From the NCBI RefSeq assembly GCF_027580225.2, contig NC_073354.2:22589001-22653000 (forward strand): a DNA stretch of 64,000 nt. The letters are read 5' to 3'. Below are positions 12,851-23,156 of this stretch, one piece after another (within the stretch, counting starts at the first letter, position 1; each line of letters begins with the position of its first letter). The stretch comes from Misgurnus anguillicaudatus (lineage: Eukaryota; Chordata; Actinopteri; Cypriniformes; Cobitidae). The notes under the pieces were generated by a model. The model searched no databases, was not told the origin of the DNA, and saw only the letters and a list, made by a program, of their open reading frames with translations. The translations under genes were made by a program, and so were the position numbers.

Positions 12851-13070
12851 CGTGATGATTTTTAAGCAGACTAAAAAATGAGAACTATATTGTATGGCAA
12901 AAGAGCACTTTGACCTCGGGCACAGTAATATTGCTGGAAGTTTGAGCAAAAGGGGGAGAAGTCAGGAGTGATGATGTTACTGCACGCCGAAGTCGAAGTG
13001 CTGCAAACTAAGTGCTCTTCTGCCATACAATACAGTTCTCATTTTGTATCCGCTTTAAAAATCGTCACTG
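12851..13070. repeat. Short foldback related to 59050-59780
   Basis: The left arm (gatgatttttaagcagacta, then gagaactatattgtatggca) pairs with the right arm ending in ctttaaaaatcgtcactg. The core (tatattgtatggc, gcagtaa, ggagaag) also resembles the core of the 59050-59780 foldback, so the two probably share ancestry. Confidence 0.65.
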
Positions 13071-13206
13071 CAACTAACGGTTTCATAATAAAATAAATTT
13101 CACTGTAAATCCAATTTGGAAAAGTTGTGTCTTATGTTTCTTATACCCATAAAACTGGGTTTCCAAGTGAAGTTGCTTTGGTTGCAGAATTAGTTTTGCT
13201 TCAGAA

Positions 13207-14555
13207 TAGGGATGGGCATTTTCCAGTAATTTGCTATTCGAATATTTAAGCTCATAAAGAACGAATATTCGAATATTCGTTTATTTAAATTATGTTAATT
13301 AAGACATGCGTCTTTTGTATTTTTCATTTTGTCATAATTTCACAGAAGGCTTATAATTAGGAAATATCCACAACAAGCTAAACTTATATTCTGTATGTAT
13401 ATGTATGTATGTATGTATTTTTAAGTTGAAAACATTGTAAAAAATATATATATATTTTAAATTCTTCTTAAAAAATATCCTACAGAAAAAAGGCGTTAAA
13501 ACCCCATGCGGAGCCAGTCTGAGTCAGTCAAACCCTTAGTTTCAAGTCGGTCGTTAGTATGAATTCATTACTGTTTGATCTTACATACATTATATTATAC
13601 CAAATATTATACACTAACCCCAAATCTAAGCGAAGTTTAAGGACTTGCGAAGTTTAAAGTTTGAGGACTTGACGGGCTATCATCATTTAAACCCTTAAAC
13701 AGACTCCAAATAAGAGCCTGGAGCAAACGAAAAAACGCGTCTACATAACAGACTGCTCAGTCGCCATATAAATATCTTCTCAGTTTAGTTTGACATGTAT
13801 TTGTGAATAAAGAAAACCCCATTTATCCTACCTGCTTCGGTGAAAGCCCGTTCTTAGATACAATAATGCCGGTGCTGCGGAGAAAACTCGTGATGATGGT
13901 TATCCGATAAAAACAACAGACGGATTGAACAAGATTGAATATCTGTATTTAACATTATTTTACAAATAATGTAAGCTGGCTCAATAGATTAATGTTGACT
14001 GTGCAAAGTTTCTAACGTTAGCTTAATTTAACAACATTTCACAAAGACGGAGCTTTGCTTTTAAACTGCCATGTGCAGTTATCCGGTTCATTTTCGAAAG
14101 AGCACCGCATATAATACATGTTCTCCATTTCATTTCGTTCTCCGTGTCTGTCTCGTTATTAACAAAATAAAGTAGACTTTATAACAGAAAGCTTACAAAT
14201 CTCAGTCTCATGATGTGTTGATGCGGGCGGCGGAGAAGCACGTTTAATAACACGTGAGCCCTCACGTGAGCCAGTGGCCAAATACGGCACGCCGCCGACA
14301 AATCCGGAGATAAATGGAAAAACGAAAATTCGTCTGCATTGCCAAAAAATCAGGAATACATACGAATTAATGTTCATGTATATCTTACATTTAAGTATGT
14401 AAAAGACAGTATAGATGAAGTGAAAATGCATTAAAAAAGTCGTAACCCTTTGGTGGCACATTAAAAACAAACAAACATTCGAATAGCATTTTTTAAATTC
14501 GAATTATTATTGCCGATCGAATATTCGAATATTCGAATATCCGTGCCTATCCCTA
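13207..14555. mobile_element. hAT-like non-autonomous element
   Basis: The termini TAGGGATGGGC (13207) and ...GCCTATCCCTA (to 14555) are inverted, with a perfect 8-bp duplication CTTCAGAA at 13199-13206 and 14556-14563. Runs of the palindromic attcgaatattcg motif lie near both ends. The 8-bp duplication and TAGGG ends are hAT hallmarks. No recognisable transposase; the 103-codon frame at 14159-14470 is not convincing. Confidence 0.85.
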
Positions 14556-14659
14556 CTTCAGAAGACAATAATCAAAAATAGCAATATGTCAAACATCTGC
14601 TCTACACTCTCAAAAATGTAAGATTCACAGTGATCAAATAGAAGAACCATTTTAGTTCT

Positions 14660-15240
14660 GACGAAATACGGATGGCGTGAACTCCACTGCTTCATTTTCA
14701 TTGGTAGTCGCTCCAGAAAGTCGCTCATCATTTGCATAAAGTTAAACTTTTTTCAACTTTGTCGCGCGACTGGACACGCCCATCCGGTCGCCAATGGTCA
14801 CTGTCGCTGGTGTCGCTGGAAGTCAGCAAGCTTCTACTGAAATCAATGAGATTGTGTCGCTCTGCTACTGCTAGTTGCTTCTATAGGCTAAATGCAGCTT
14901 TAAGGTACATTTATATTATATGCAATTCTGTCACTGTGTTGCTGGTCTTTTTCAATGAAGTCGTTAGGAGGTGTGCCAACAAATGAGTACCGTTCACTCC
15001 AGTAACTGACGAGAGTCGGGTGACGCTACTCCCCTGCTTCGTTCTCATTGGTAAATTGCTCCCAAAAGTCACTCATAATTTGCATAAATGTAAACTATTT
15101 TCAACTTTGCCGTGCGATTGGACATGCCCCATCCAGTCGCCAACAGTCATTGTCGCCCGTTTCGCTGGAAGTCGCCAAACTTCCATTGAAATCAATGAGA
15201 TTGCGTCGCCCTGCTACTGCTAGTCTGAATGCAGCTTTAG
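14660..15240. repeat. Tandem duplication, period about 347 bp
   Basis: Units about 14660-14904 and 15007-15240 share tgcttc...ctcattggt, tttgcataaa, ttttcaactttg, gtcgctggaagtc, aaatcaatgagattg, ctgctactgctagt and aatgcagcttta in the same order. The units differ at many positions, so the duplication is old or the two are separate insertions of one repeat. Confidence 0.75.
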
Positions 15241-16926
15241 TCCACACATTGCGCTTACCAGTAAATTACTAGTAATCTTACAACCTCTTACTGGTAAATT
15301 GGCAGAACTGATTTACAAAAAAAATTCTGTTCACAAATCAACTGTTAACTGCAATTTACCTGTAAAGACTGTTTGTGTGAAAGGGACTAATTATAAAGAC
15401 AGCTAATTGTTTACAAACGTAAATAATGGGCAACACACATTCGAATTCATGCGGAGCCACAAGAACTGTTCAGCAGATGACTTCAAAGTACAGCAAAATC
15501 GAAATTACACTTTTTTTCACTTTTGCACCCCAGTTTGAAAACCCCTGCTCTAAACAAACATTAAGTCAATGGTTCTTAAAAGAAGCATTTCTTTCTAACA
15601 TTTAAAGCACTATTTCTAAAACAGAAAGGTTTATTGGATGTTAAAAGTTATTTATGGTACCATAAATGTAGCCAAAAATGGTTCTTCTATGACATTTTGT
15701 TGCACTGCGAGTTCAAGGAGTGCACATATAGGGTCAGATTACCCCAGAAACCAGCATAATTAAACAGTGCTTCCTAAATTGAACTAGTTAACTAACAATG
15801 ATTATTTAATAAAATTCTGTGACGAATTTCACAAAATCACACATTCCCAACAATAACAGCATGATTTACATCCGCTATATTTGTGAAGTAGAAAAAGATC
15901 TGTCCCTCCTGCAATTTCCCCAACATGCACACAAAACTATCCAGTTACTGTAGTCATGTCATATTAAATATATTAAATGAGTTAATGGAGAATGTTGAAT
16001 AGCGGATCTCCACAAGGACCAAAGTGCATCTTGAGAGGGTTCATCTGTACAGTGTGGATCTAGAGCAGAGAGCGTCTGATACGCGAGGCGAAGTCTCCCC
16101 AGAGTACCCATCTGTTACCGCACAGCCATGACTGATTCAGAGAAAAGCCAGCTGGGCATGAGAACTAACCCAGCTCCCACTAGTCTAGGCACACTTTTAA
16201 CATACTCTTACACATACATACATTTATCTCAGAGAGATTTTATTAACACAGCTTTTAGGTGATAGAAAGGGTCAGGTACAAACTCTGCTGTTTTACACAA
16301 AAGTAGCTATGATATTTATTGGGATGAATATTTGTTTTTACCAGAAGACTCAGCGTAGCCTCTTGAGAAATATAAGGATAAACATGGAGTTTGTTGTGAC
16401 AATTTTGCAGCACAACATACAACATTAAAAGAGTCACAACTTGAAATAGCCCACAAGCATAGTTCCTCCACATTTGGTTAACTAGGATGGTTAGTATTGG
16501 CGTTTCATGTGGAGGGAAGAAAACAGTATGCCTACTAGAATTAGCACATCACAGCAGTCAAGATGGGGTGTTTGGTGGAAACATGACTTCCAGATAACAG
16601 TGTGGCATTTCATAGACCAAAAACAAGATCGGACGCTGGCAGCAAATCAAAACTCATGGTGGGACCAACAAAAAATTTTTTTTTAGAGATTGTTAAATGC
16701 TCTTTTATGTGTTGAATAAAAGCTTTTGCTGAATTAATAAATGTAAATGGGGACTTCATCATTTCACATACCATTCTTCCAATAAAGCAACCTACATTTA
16801 AATTAGTTTTTTTATAGTCATAGTAACATCAATTATTTTTGATATAAGATTGCCAACAAAGTGTAATGGTTTATTTTCACTTTCTTTTTTAAATTAAACA
16901 CTGTCAGAAAGCTGCCACAGTGGGTT
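15241..16926. other. No recognisable gene or repeat
   Basis: AT-rich. The single 72-codon minus frame at 16255-16473 has no recognisable domain. Confidence 0.45.
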
Positions 16927-18088
16927 TTAAAGGGGCACTTCACCGATTTGCATTAAGCTTTGTATCTTTAGAACCCCAGTCATGTTTTTGAATGGTCGAG
17001 CATCATTCCCTCAGTTTCCCCTGAGACGGGAGAAATGCAGATTTCAGTGTTGCACTTCCTTCTTTCAATGATGTAAAAATCGTAATTTTGCGTCATTGAA
17101 AGAAGGAACTGCTGTATCTTTGTCGATGGTGTAGGACTACAAACACTCATTCCTCATTTTTCCAAGGTGGGGGCTATGGGTGGGACCCACTTACGCTACA
17201 GACCTATTACAGATCAGTGGGTGGGACTTACGAAAATATATGAACACAGACGAAAAAAACGATCAGCCGCCATCTTTGCTAAGCTAAGCGACGTTGTGGA
17301 GCGAGCCAGACTTCATGTCACAATAATAGCGAAAGGTAATCGATATGATATGGAAGAGGGTAATTTCGCAAGCAAGATGCTCGCAAGCAAGATCCTCCAG
17401 ATGGAGGAACAGAACCCGAGGAGCCCAGGGTAAGATGCCGCAACCCTAAGGCTCTACTGCGTAGAGAAGCCCGGACTGGCTCAAGCTTGGACGGACTAGT
17501 GGTGGCTGTACTCTCGCTGTGTGCTTTCTGTATAACATTTCCTCATCAGATCAGGATATGGACGTTTGTTTGGTGAATGGCAAGAGAGGTACTTTGCGCC
17601 TGTTTGGGCGTGTTTATTTCACAGTCGTGTTTCGGCTTCGGAGCACAAGCGTACCACATGTTTGGCCAAGCAGTCTAAAAAAACTCAGAAACTGAATAAA
17701 GCTTGCTCCTACCCAAACTTTGTACTGTATATGGACAGCGGCGTCCTGGATACATATTTTAGAATCCTAAACTAGAAGCGACAGCCAAAGCCTGCAGGGA
17801 TAAACAGAAGTCTGACTATAAAGTGAGTGTTTCTATTTTCTTTGTTTTACTAACGTGGCATTTATGTACACAATAGCATATCTGAGTAGTGTTCTGACTA
17901 ATGGAAGTGGCTTGCAGAGCTGTGCATTGTGGGAGTTGTAGTTTTCCATACAAATGCACCCTTAAGTCACGTTCTGTCTTTTCTCTGTCAAATAGGCACA
18001 AAATTCTAAATTTATGTAACATTTCGACTACAAATATGACCCACTTTCAATAGAGATACAGTTTTCTACCAGTGAAATGGCCCTTTAA
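16927..18088. mobile_element. TTAA-bounded non-autonomous transposon
   Basis: The left end TTAAAGGGGCACTTCACCGA (16927) and right end ggtGAAATGGCCCTTTAA-like sequence (to 18088) are inverted. A strong small hairpin (ttccttctttcaatga with tcattgaaagaaggaa) lies at about 17057-17110. Frames 17167-17433 and 17566-17775 lie within it and resemble no known transposase. Confidence 0.7.
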
Positions 18089-18163
18089 ATGCATCAAGCC
18101 AAAAGTCAATTTCAAAATAATTTTAAGGCAAATTTAGATGCCGGCAACAAATGGTCCCTGGCT

Positions 18164-18255
18164 GTCACTGTGGTGGTACCCTTTCGAAAAGGGTGCACCT
18201 AAAGAGTTCATATTAGAGGTTTAATGTTACCTCAGAGGTACATATTAGTACATTA
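18164..18255 (+). repeat. GTACC-rich dispersed repeat fragment
   Basis: gtcactgtggtggtaccctt... agagttcatattag...gaggtacatattagtac matches the repeat at 53434-53586 and the interrupted copy at 19916-21615. Truncated on the right. Confidence 0.6.
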
Positions 18256-19890
18256 TGTTTGGTTCCAAAACGTGATAATTCAGTTTGATTAATTTTTCAA
18301 AAATCGTGTTTTTTTATTGTGCATTCCAATTAATATCGATCATACTGCAGTGGGTTTGTTTTGATTTAAGCCTTCATAACTAAAATAACTAAAACTAAAA
18401 AACACAGCTAAGTAGCACAATACGATTAGTGAAGGTCAGATGGTCATCAAGGACAGTTTCAAAACTTTTTTCTGCACGTGGAGGCAACAACCGTGGGACC
18501 TTCAGGAGATCGGAGAGATACAAAGAGGACCTTTAGCTTTTCTGTGGAAAATTAACTCAGTTAAATCAGAGATTGAGGGATCATAGGACGGCATCCATTA
18601 TAAGGAGTCTGAGAGCCAACTTCAATGCCTATTGAAGTTGAAAACAGAAGGGGGCATGAGATGAAAACAACATGTTATGGTTTTAGAATATCAAGTTCTT
18701 GAGCAAAATGTGAATGTTAATGATTTAAATCATCTTCGCATCTCTGCATAAACAACTATCCACATCCCATATTACACTCACCAGTGAAACATCTAAACAG
18801 TATTTAATTTAGCAGTTGGTGAGATGTGTGGTGGTTTGTCCTAGCAGCAGGCCTGTTTAGGCTTTTCAGGGCATACTGCGGAGGTTGGTGAAGGCCACAG
18901 AGGATACAGGGACCATCGCGCCTGCTTGTCTCCATCTGTAGCTGAAGCTGGTAATTATAGTTGGGAGAGGCGCCCGCAGCTTGATGCCATCTGCCAGCGG
19001 GACAGAAGAGCCAGGCTGAAGCGGGCACAAAGGCCCAGTGAAGTTCCCTTAGCTGAGGCCGACAGGAGGACCAACACCTGCCAGCGAGCCGTTGGGTCTC
19101 AGACGCACCGTGCGGCCCGAGGACGGAGCACATGATGGTGGAAAAACAAGTTTTGGTCAAGAAGATGAATGTTCTTAGCAAAAGCATTGCACAGGATGTA
19201 TTTTACACGGTTCAAATGGAATATAATAGGATGCCACAATGACTTTGAGGCTTTAAAATGCTGACTTTACAGGAAGTGCTTTATGTAGAATGAGGCGTTC
19301 CTACCATCTTGTGGTTAGATAAATGCATTGCAACTAAAGAAAAGTGATGCTTCTATTAAGGCCTTACTTGAATTTCAGAAACTAGTGGACGTTGGTGCAC
19401 ATTTGCTTTAAGCATTTTAGTCAGTTTAGTGACAGGCAGACAGCTGTGCTCATGTCTCTCTCTGTCACTCCTTCAGTACTTGTTGGCACAGTGCATCACT
19501 CTGCAGTCTGCTCTTCTGTGGCCATGCCCTGCTCTGCCCATCCTGCGTGTCACCAAAGCTGGTGTGTGAACCGCTGGTAAGTGTGGACACAGATGGTGCG
19601 GGGGGAGCAGCGCATGAATATATGATGCTGGAGGGTGAAGTATAGCAGGTTGAAGCAGATGCCCATTGGCCCCGCGAGAGCCCCACTGCCCGGTCAGCCA
19701 CGGCCCGTCAGCTTCCCACCAGATGCTGCAGCAGAACCCCAGCTAAACCTCTCACGCCCTTTGAAAGATGGACGTTGACATATTTGATAGAATATTTAGG
19801 TTGAAGGGAAAATTTCTAAAACTAGTTTTAAGACTTTACATGGATTTATGTACGGTTTGAGGTCAATATAAGGATGGGCAACACATGCCC
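18256..19890. other. No recognisable gene
   Basis: Includes a GC-richer patch at about 18880-19130 with frames on both strands (18804-19187 minus, 18926-19135 plus); none shows a recognisable domain. Frames at 19392-19701 are likewise unassigned. Confidence 0.4.
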
Positions 19891-20019
19891 TCAGAAAAAA
19901 GGTACAAAAGTTCTCATTGGGGCAGTACCATTTCAAAAAAGTATACCTTTTGTACCTACAAAGTGCATATTAGTTCTCCAAAGGTACATGAAGAATTAGT
20001 ACTTTAAACGTACCTCATA

Positions 20020-20350
20020 CACTGCAAAAATGACTGAGTATTTTTGTCTTGTTTTCAGTAAAAATATCTAAAAATTCCCAAATCAAGATGCATGTTCTTG
20101 ATGAGCAAAATAACCTTAAATAATAATTTTTTTGAAATAAGTTTACTTTTTTCATAAACACTTAAATAATTTTTTCTTATTCCATTGGGAGATTTTTTTT
20201 GCTTGTTTTAAGCACAAATTCACAAACTAGACTTATTTTCCTGGGTCATTTTGCTCATCAACAAAATAGATCTTAATCTAAGAATTTTTAGATATTTTTT
20301 TACTGAAAACAACACAAAAATACTAAGTAAGAAAGTTATTTTTTGCACTG
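20020..20350. mobile_element. Foldback element with CACTGCAAAAA termini
   Basis: The left end cactgcaaaaa and right end ttttttgcactg are inverted. The arms pair gttttcagtaaaaatatcta with tagatatttttttactgaaa, and gatgagcaaaata with tttgctcatc. Part of it overlaps the 116-codon frame 20220-20570, whose N-terminal half belongs instead to the neighbouring Tc1 transposase remnant. Confidence 0.7.
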
Positions 20351-20358
20351 TAGGTATA

Positions 20359-21559
20359 CACTCACCTAAAGGATTATTAGGAACACCATACTTATACTGA
20401 GATTGACCCCCTTTCGCCTTCAGAACTGCCTTAATTCTACGTGGCATTGATTCAACAAGGTGCTGAAAGCATTCTTTAGAAATGTTGGCCCATATTGATA
20501 GGATAGCATCTGGCAGTTGATGGAAATTTGTGGGATGCACATCCACGGCACGAAGCTCCCGTTCCACCACATCCCAAAGATGCTCTATTGGGTTGAGATC
20601 TGGTCACTGTGGGGACCATTTTAGTACAGTGAACTCATTGTCATGTTCAAGAAACCAATCTGAAATGATTCGACCTTCGTGACACGGTGCATTATCCTGC
20701 TGGAAGTAGCCATCAGAGGATGGGTACATGGTGGTCATAAAGGGATTGACATGGTCAGACACAATGCTCAGGTAGGCCGTGGCATTTTAACGATGCCCAA
20801 TTTGCACTAAGTGGCCTAAACTGTGCCAAGAAAACATCCCCCACACCATTACACCACCACCCTGCACAGTGGTAACAAAGCATGATGGATCCATGATATC
20901 ATTCTGTTTACATCAAATTCTGACTCTACCATCTGAATGTCTCAACAGAAATCGTGACTCATCAGACCAGGCAAAATTTTTCCAGTCTTCAACTGTCCAA
21001 TTTTGGTGAGCTCGTGCAAATTGTAGCCTCTTTTTCCTATTTTTTTGTGGATATGATACCTGGTGGGGTCTTCTGCTGTTGTAGCCCAACCGCCTCAAGG
21101 TTGTGCGTGTTGTGGCTTCACAAATGCTTTGCTGCATACCTCGCTTGTAACGAGTGGTTATTTTTAGTCAAAGTTGCTCTTCTATCAGCTTGAATCAGTC
21201 GGCCTATTCTAGCATCAACAAGGCATTTTCACCCACAGGACTGCCGCATACTGGATGTTTTTCCCTTTTCACACCATTCTTTGTAAACCCTAGAAATGGT
21301 TGTGCGTGAAAATCCCAGTAACTGAGCAGATTGTGAAATACTCAGACCAGCCCATCTGGCACCAACAACCATGTCACGCTCAAAATTGCTTAAATCACCT
21401 TTCTTTCCCATTCTGACATTCAGTTTGGAGTTCAGGAGATTGTCTTGACCAGGACCACACCTCTAATTGCATTGAAGCAACTGCCATGTGATTGGTTGAT
21501 TAGATAATTGCATTAATGAGATATTGAACAGGTGTTCCTAATAATTCTTTAGGTGAGTG
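20359..21559 (-). mobile_element. Tc1-like transposon, decayed
   Basis: The inverted ends CACTCACCTAAAGGATTATT (20359) and AATAATTCTTTAGGTGAGTG (to 21559) are flanked by TA (20357-20358, 21560-21561), the Tc1/mariner target. At 1201 bp it is nearly full length. The transposase lies on the minus strand and is inactivated (see pseudogene). Confidence 0.9.
20380..21411 (-). pseudogene. Tc1-family transposase pseudogene
   Basis: Minus-strand pieces 21411-21229, 21137-20913 and about 20705-20380 cover, in order, the N-terminal helix-turn-helix (MGKKGDLSNFERDMVVGARW start), the first catalytic aspartate motif (WSDESRF, about 20950), the second aspartate motif (DNAPCH, about 20690) and the glutamate block (PDLNPIEHLWD, about 20590). 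This is the DDE order of Tc1 elements. The first and second pieces are in different frames, separated by a stop. A further TGA interrupts the reading after the sequence GRVRI, and another TGA precedes the PDLNP block. It is not expected to give active protein. Confidence 0.9.
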
Positions 21560-21615
21560 TATTTCTCTACCTAAATGGTACATATTAGGACCTTTTTAAA
21601 GGGCAGCGTTCAAGT

Positions 21616-23024
21616 GATAACTTTGGCACTTTTTGAAAACTAGTGCACAAGAAAGCAAGCCAAGTGCATTGCAGCATAATATATTTAAACGTGAAAAACA
21701 TGTACATTATATAATACAGGTAGCTACAAAAATTGTTTCATACACTTAAAGTGTGCAAAACATGGAATAAAGGTCATAATAAACAGAAAAAAAACTTGGT
21801 TTGCTTTAAACCAAATAGTAATGCGCTAAACAGTGAGCACATTGGTTTACACATCACATATTTTGGCAATCTGAAGCATTACCCCTCAAAATAAATTAAT
21901 AAATAATCAAACAACTCCTAGACCTGACTGAAAAGTAAAAAGCTTCACTGACCTGATTACTTTGACCTAAATTGGCAAATTTGGGTTTAGATTTGTAGTC
22001 ACAATCAAAAGTTTAGGGGGAAAACAAAAAGCAACATATTTAACATCAACAGAACGTCTCTGTACATGACATCATTCAATGTGACAAGCGGCATAAAACA
22101 TTTGATTTTGGTTTCGGTGATAGCGCTGACTGAGTCTTTCTGTAGCACCAACCCTATGAGCTCTGACAAGGCATCAGGTGGTGTGATTGCTACGTCTGTG
22201 GTGCTAAACTGATTTATATGGAAGAACAAAGTTTGCTGTCCCATGAAAACAAGCATATAAGGAAGCATAAACTGTAGAAGAGGATCTTCTGTTTTAAAGT
22301 CCTAGTCTTGCTTTGGCCTGTCTGTTTCCAACATGCATTTAGAAGTTGACTAGAAAAATTGAGAAATACTAAGGTCATGTGACTTTGCTACAAAAATAAA
22401 AGAAAGTACTGTTGAAGAAGAGCTTCTTCCTCCACAATAAACAACATCAAAAATACGTTTAGTTAGCTTTAAAGGGATATTTTCTTTAAAAAAGAAAATC
22501 TGGTCATCATTCGCTCACCCTACAAGTCATTTTAAACTCTTCTGTATTTACACAATAGTTACACAAGTATCCAACAGTGCCTAAGATATACAATAAAAAG
22601 TCTATCCATGGTCACCGTTTCTTCATACGGAAAGAATGTACTTTAGACTTTGGACAGGTTTGACCTAAGGTGAGCAAATGAATGTTTTTTGGTGAACACC
22701 ACATAAAGTGAAGAAAAAGTGAATGGTGAGATTGACAACACATACAAGACAACAGATTTAGGAAAGCTACATATCACAGAGAGAACAATGTGCGAATCCT
22801 CCAAAACAAACTGTGTCTTCGATCAAAATCATTGTTTTCAAACACTATAGACCTTCTTAAATCTGACAACTCTGCCTCTTTGTAAACCTCTCCATTTCAA
22901 TGTCAAGACCTGAGTCTTCCACTAACGTCCCAGTTGGAGCTACAAAAGCAGCTCAGAGACGGGGTTGTAGTTAAACCTCAGTCGACTGAGCCAAAAGGTG
23001 AACTCCTGAAGGTGGCCCAGGGCC
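21616..23024 (-). other. 3' flank and probable 3' UTR of rnf144a
   Basis: This stretch follows the rnf144a stop codon in the transcript direction. I did not find a polyadenylation signal I would defend. It includes a diverged TTAA-type MITE starting at 22469. The 87-codon minus frame 22005-22268 has no recognisable domain. Confidence 0.45.
22469..22570 (+). repeat. Diverged TTAA-type MITE fragment
   Basis: TTAAAGGGATATTTTC followed by ctggtcatcattcgctcacc matches the start of the family seen at 6978 and 23322. Confidence 0.55.
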
Positions 23025-23156
23025 CTAGGTAGGAAGAGGGTCATCGTCCCCACGTTTGCACTTGCATTTGCAGCAAAGTACAAAGGGTGTGGCCAGCAGA
23101 AGGAAGGGGGAGGCAACCAGCAAGAGCAAACCGAAACCAGCGAAGATGCCTACAAC
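23025..23156 (-). CDS. rnf144a: rnf144a terminal coding exon, membrane anchor
   Basis: 132 bases including the TAG at 23027-23025. Encodes [20 protein letters not shown] and a second hydrophobic stretch, then a Cys/Lys-rich tail. The acceptor gcacag lies immediately upstream. The anchor is required for membrane location and contributes to self-association in the mammalian protein (established for RNF144A). Confidence 0.92.
   Translation of the reverse strand, partial: VVGIFAGFGLLLLVASPFLLLATPFVLCCKCKCKRGDDDPLPT

Larger units (their letters stand above)
19916..21615. repeat. GTACC-rich repeat interrupted by two insertions
   Basis: The left part (about 19916-20019: ggggcagtaccatttc, ttttgtacctacaaagtgca) and right part (about 21562-21615: ctaaatggtacatattagga, cctttttaaagggcagc) together resemble the complete copy at 53434-53586. 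The foldback 20020-20350 and the Tc1-like element 20359-21559 lie between them. Confidence 0.6.

Noticed and set aside
18804..19187. 127-codon minus frame in a GC-rich patch
   Set aside because: No recognisable domain; the opposite strand is also open.
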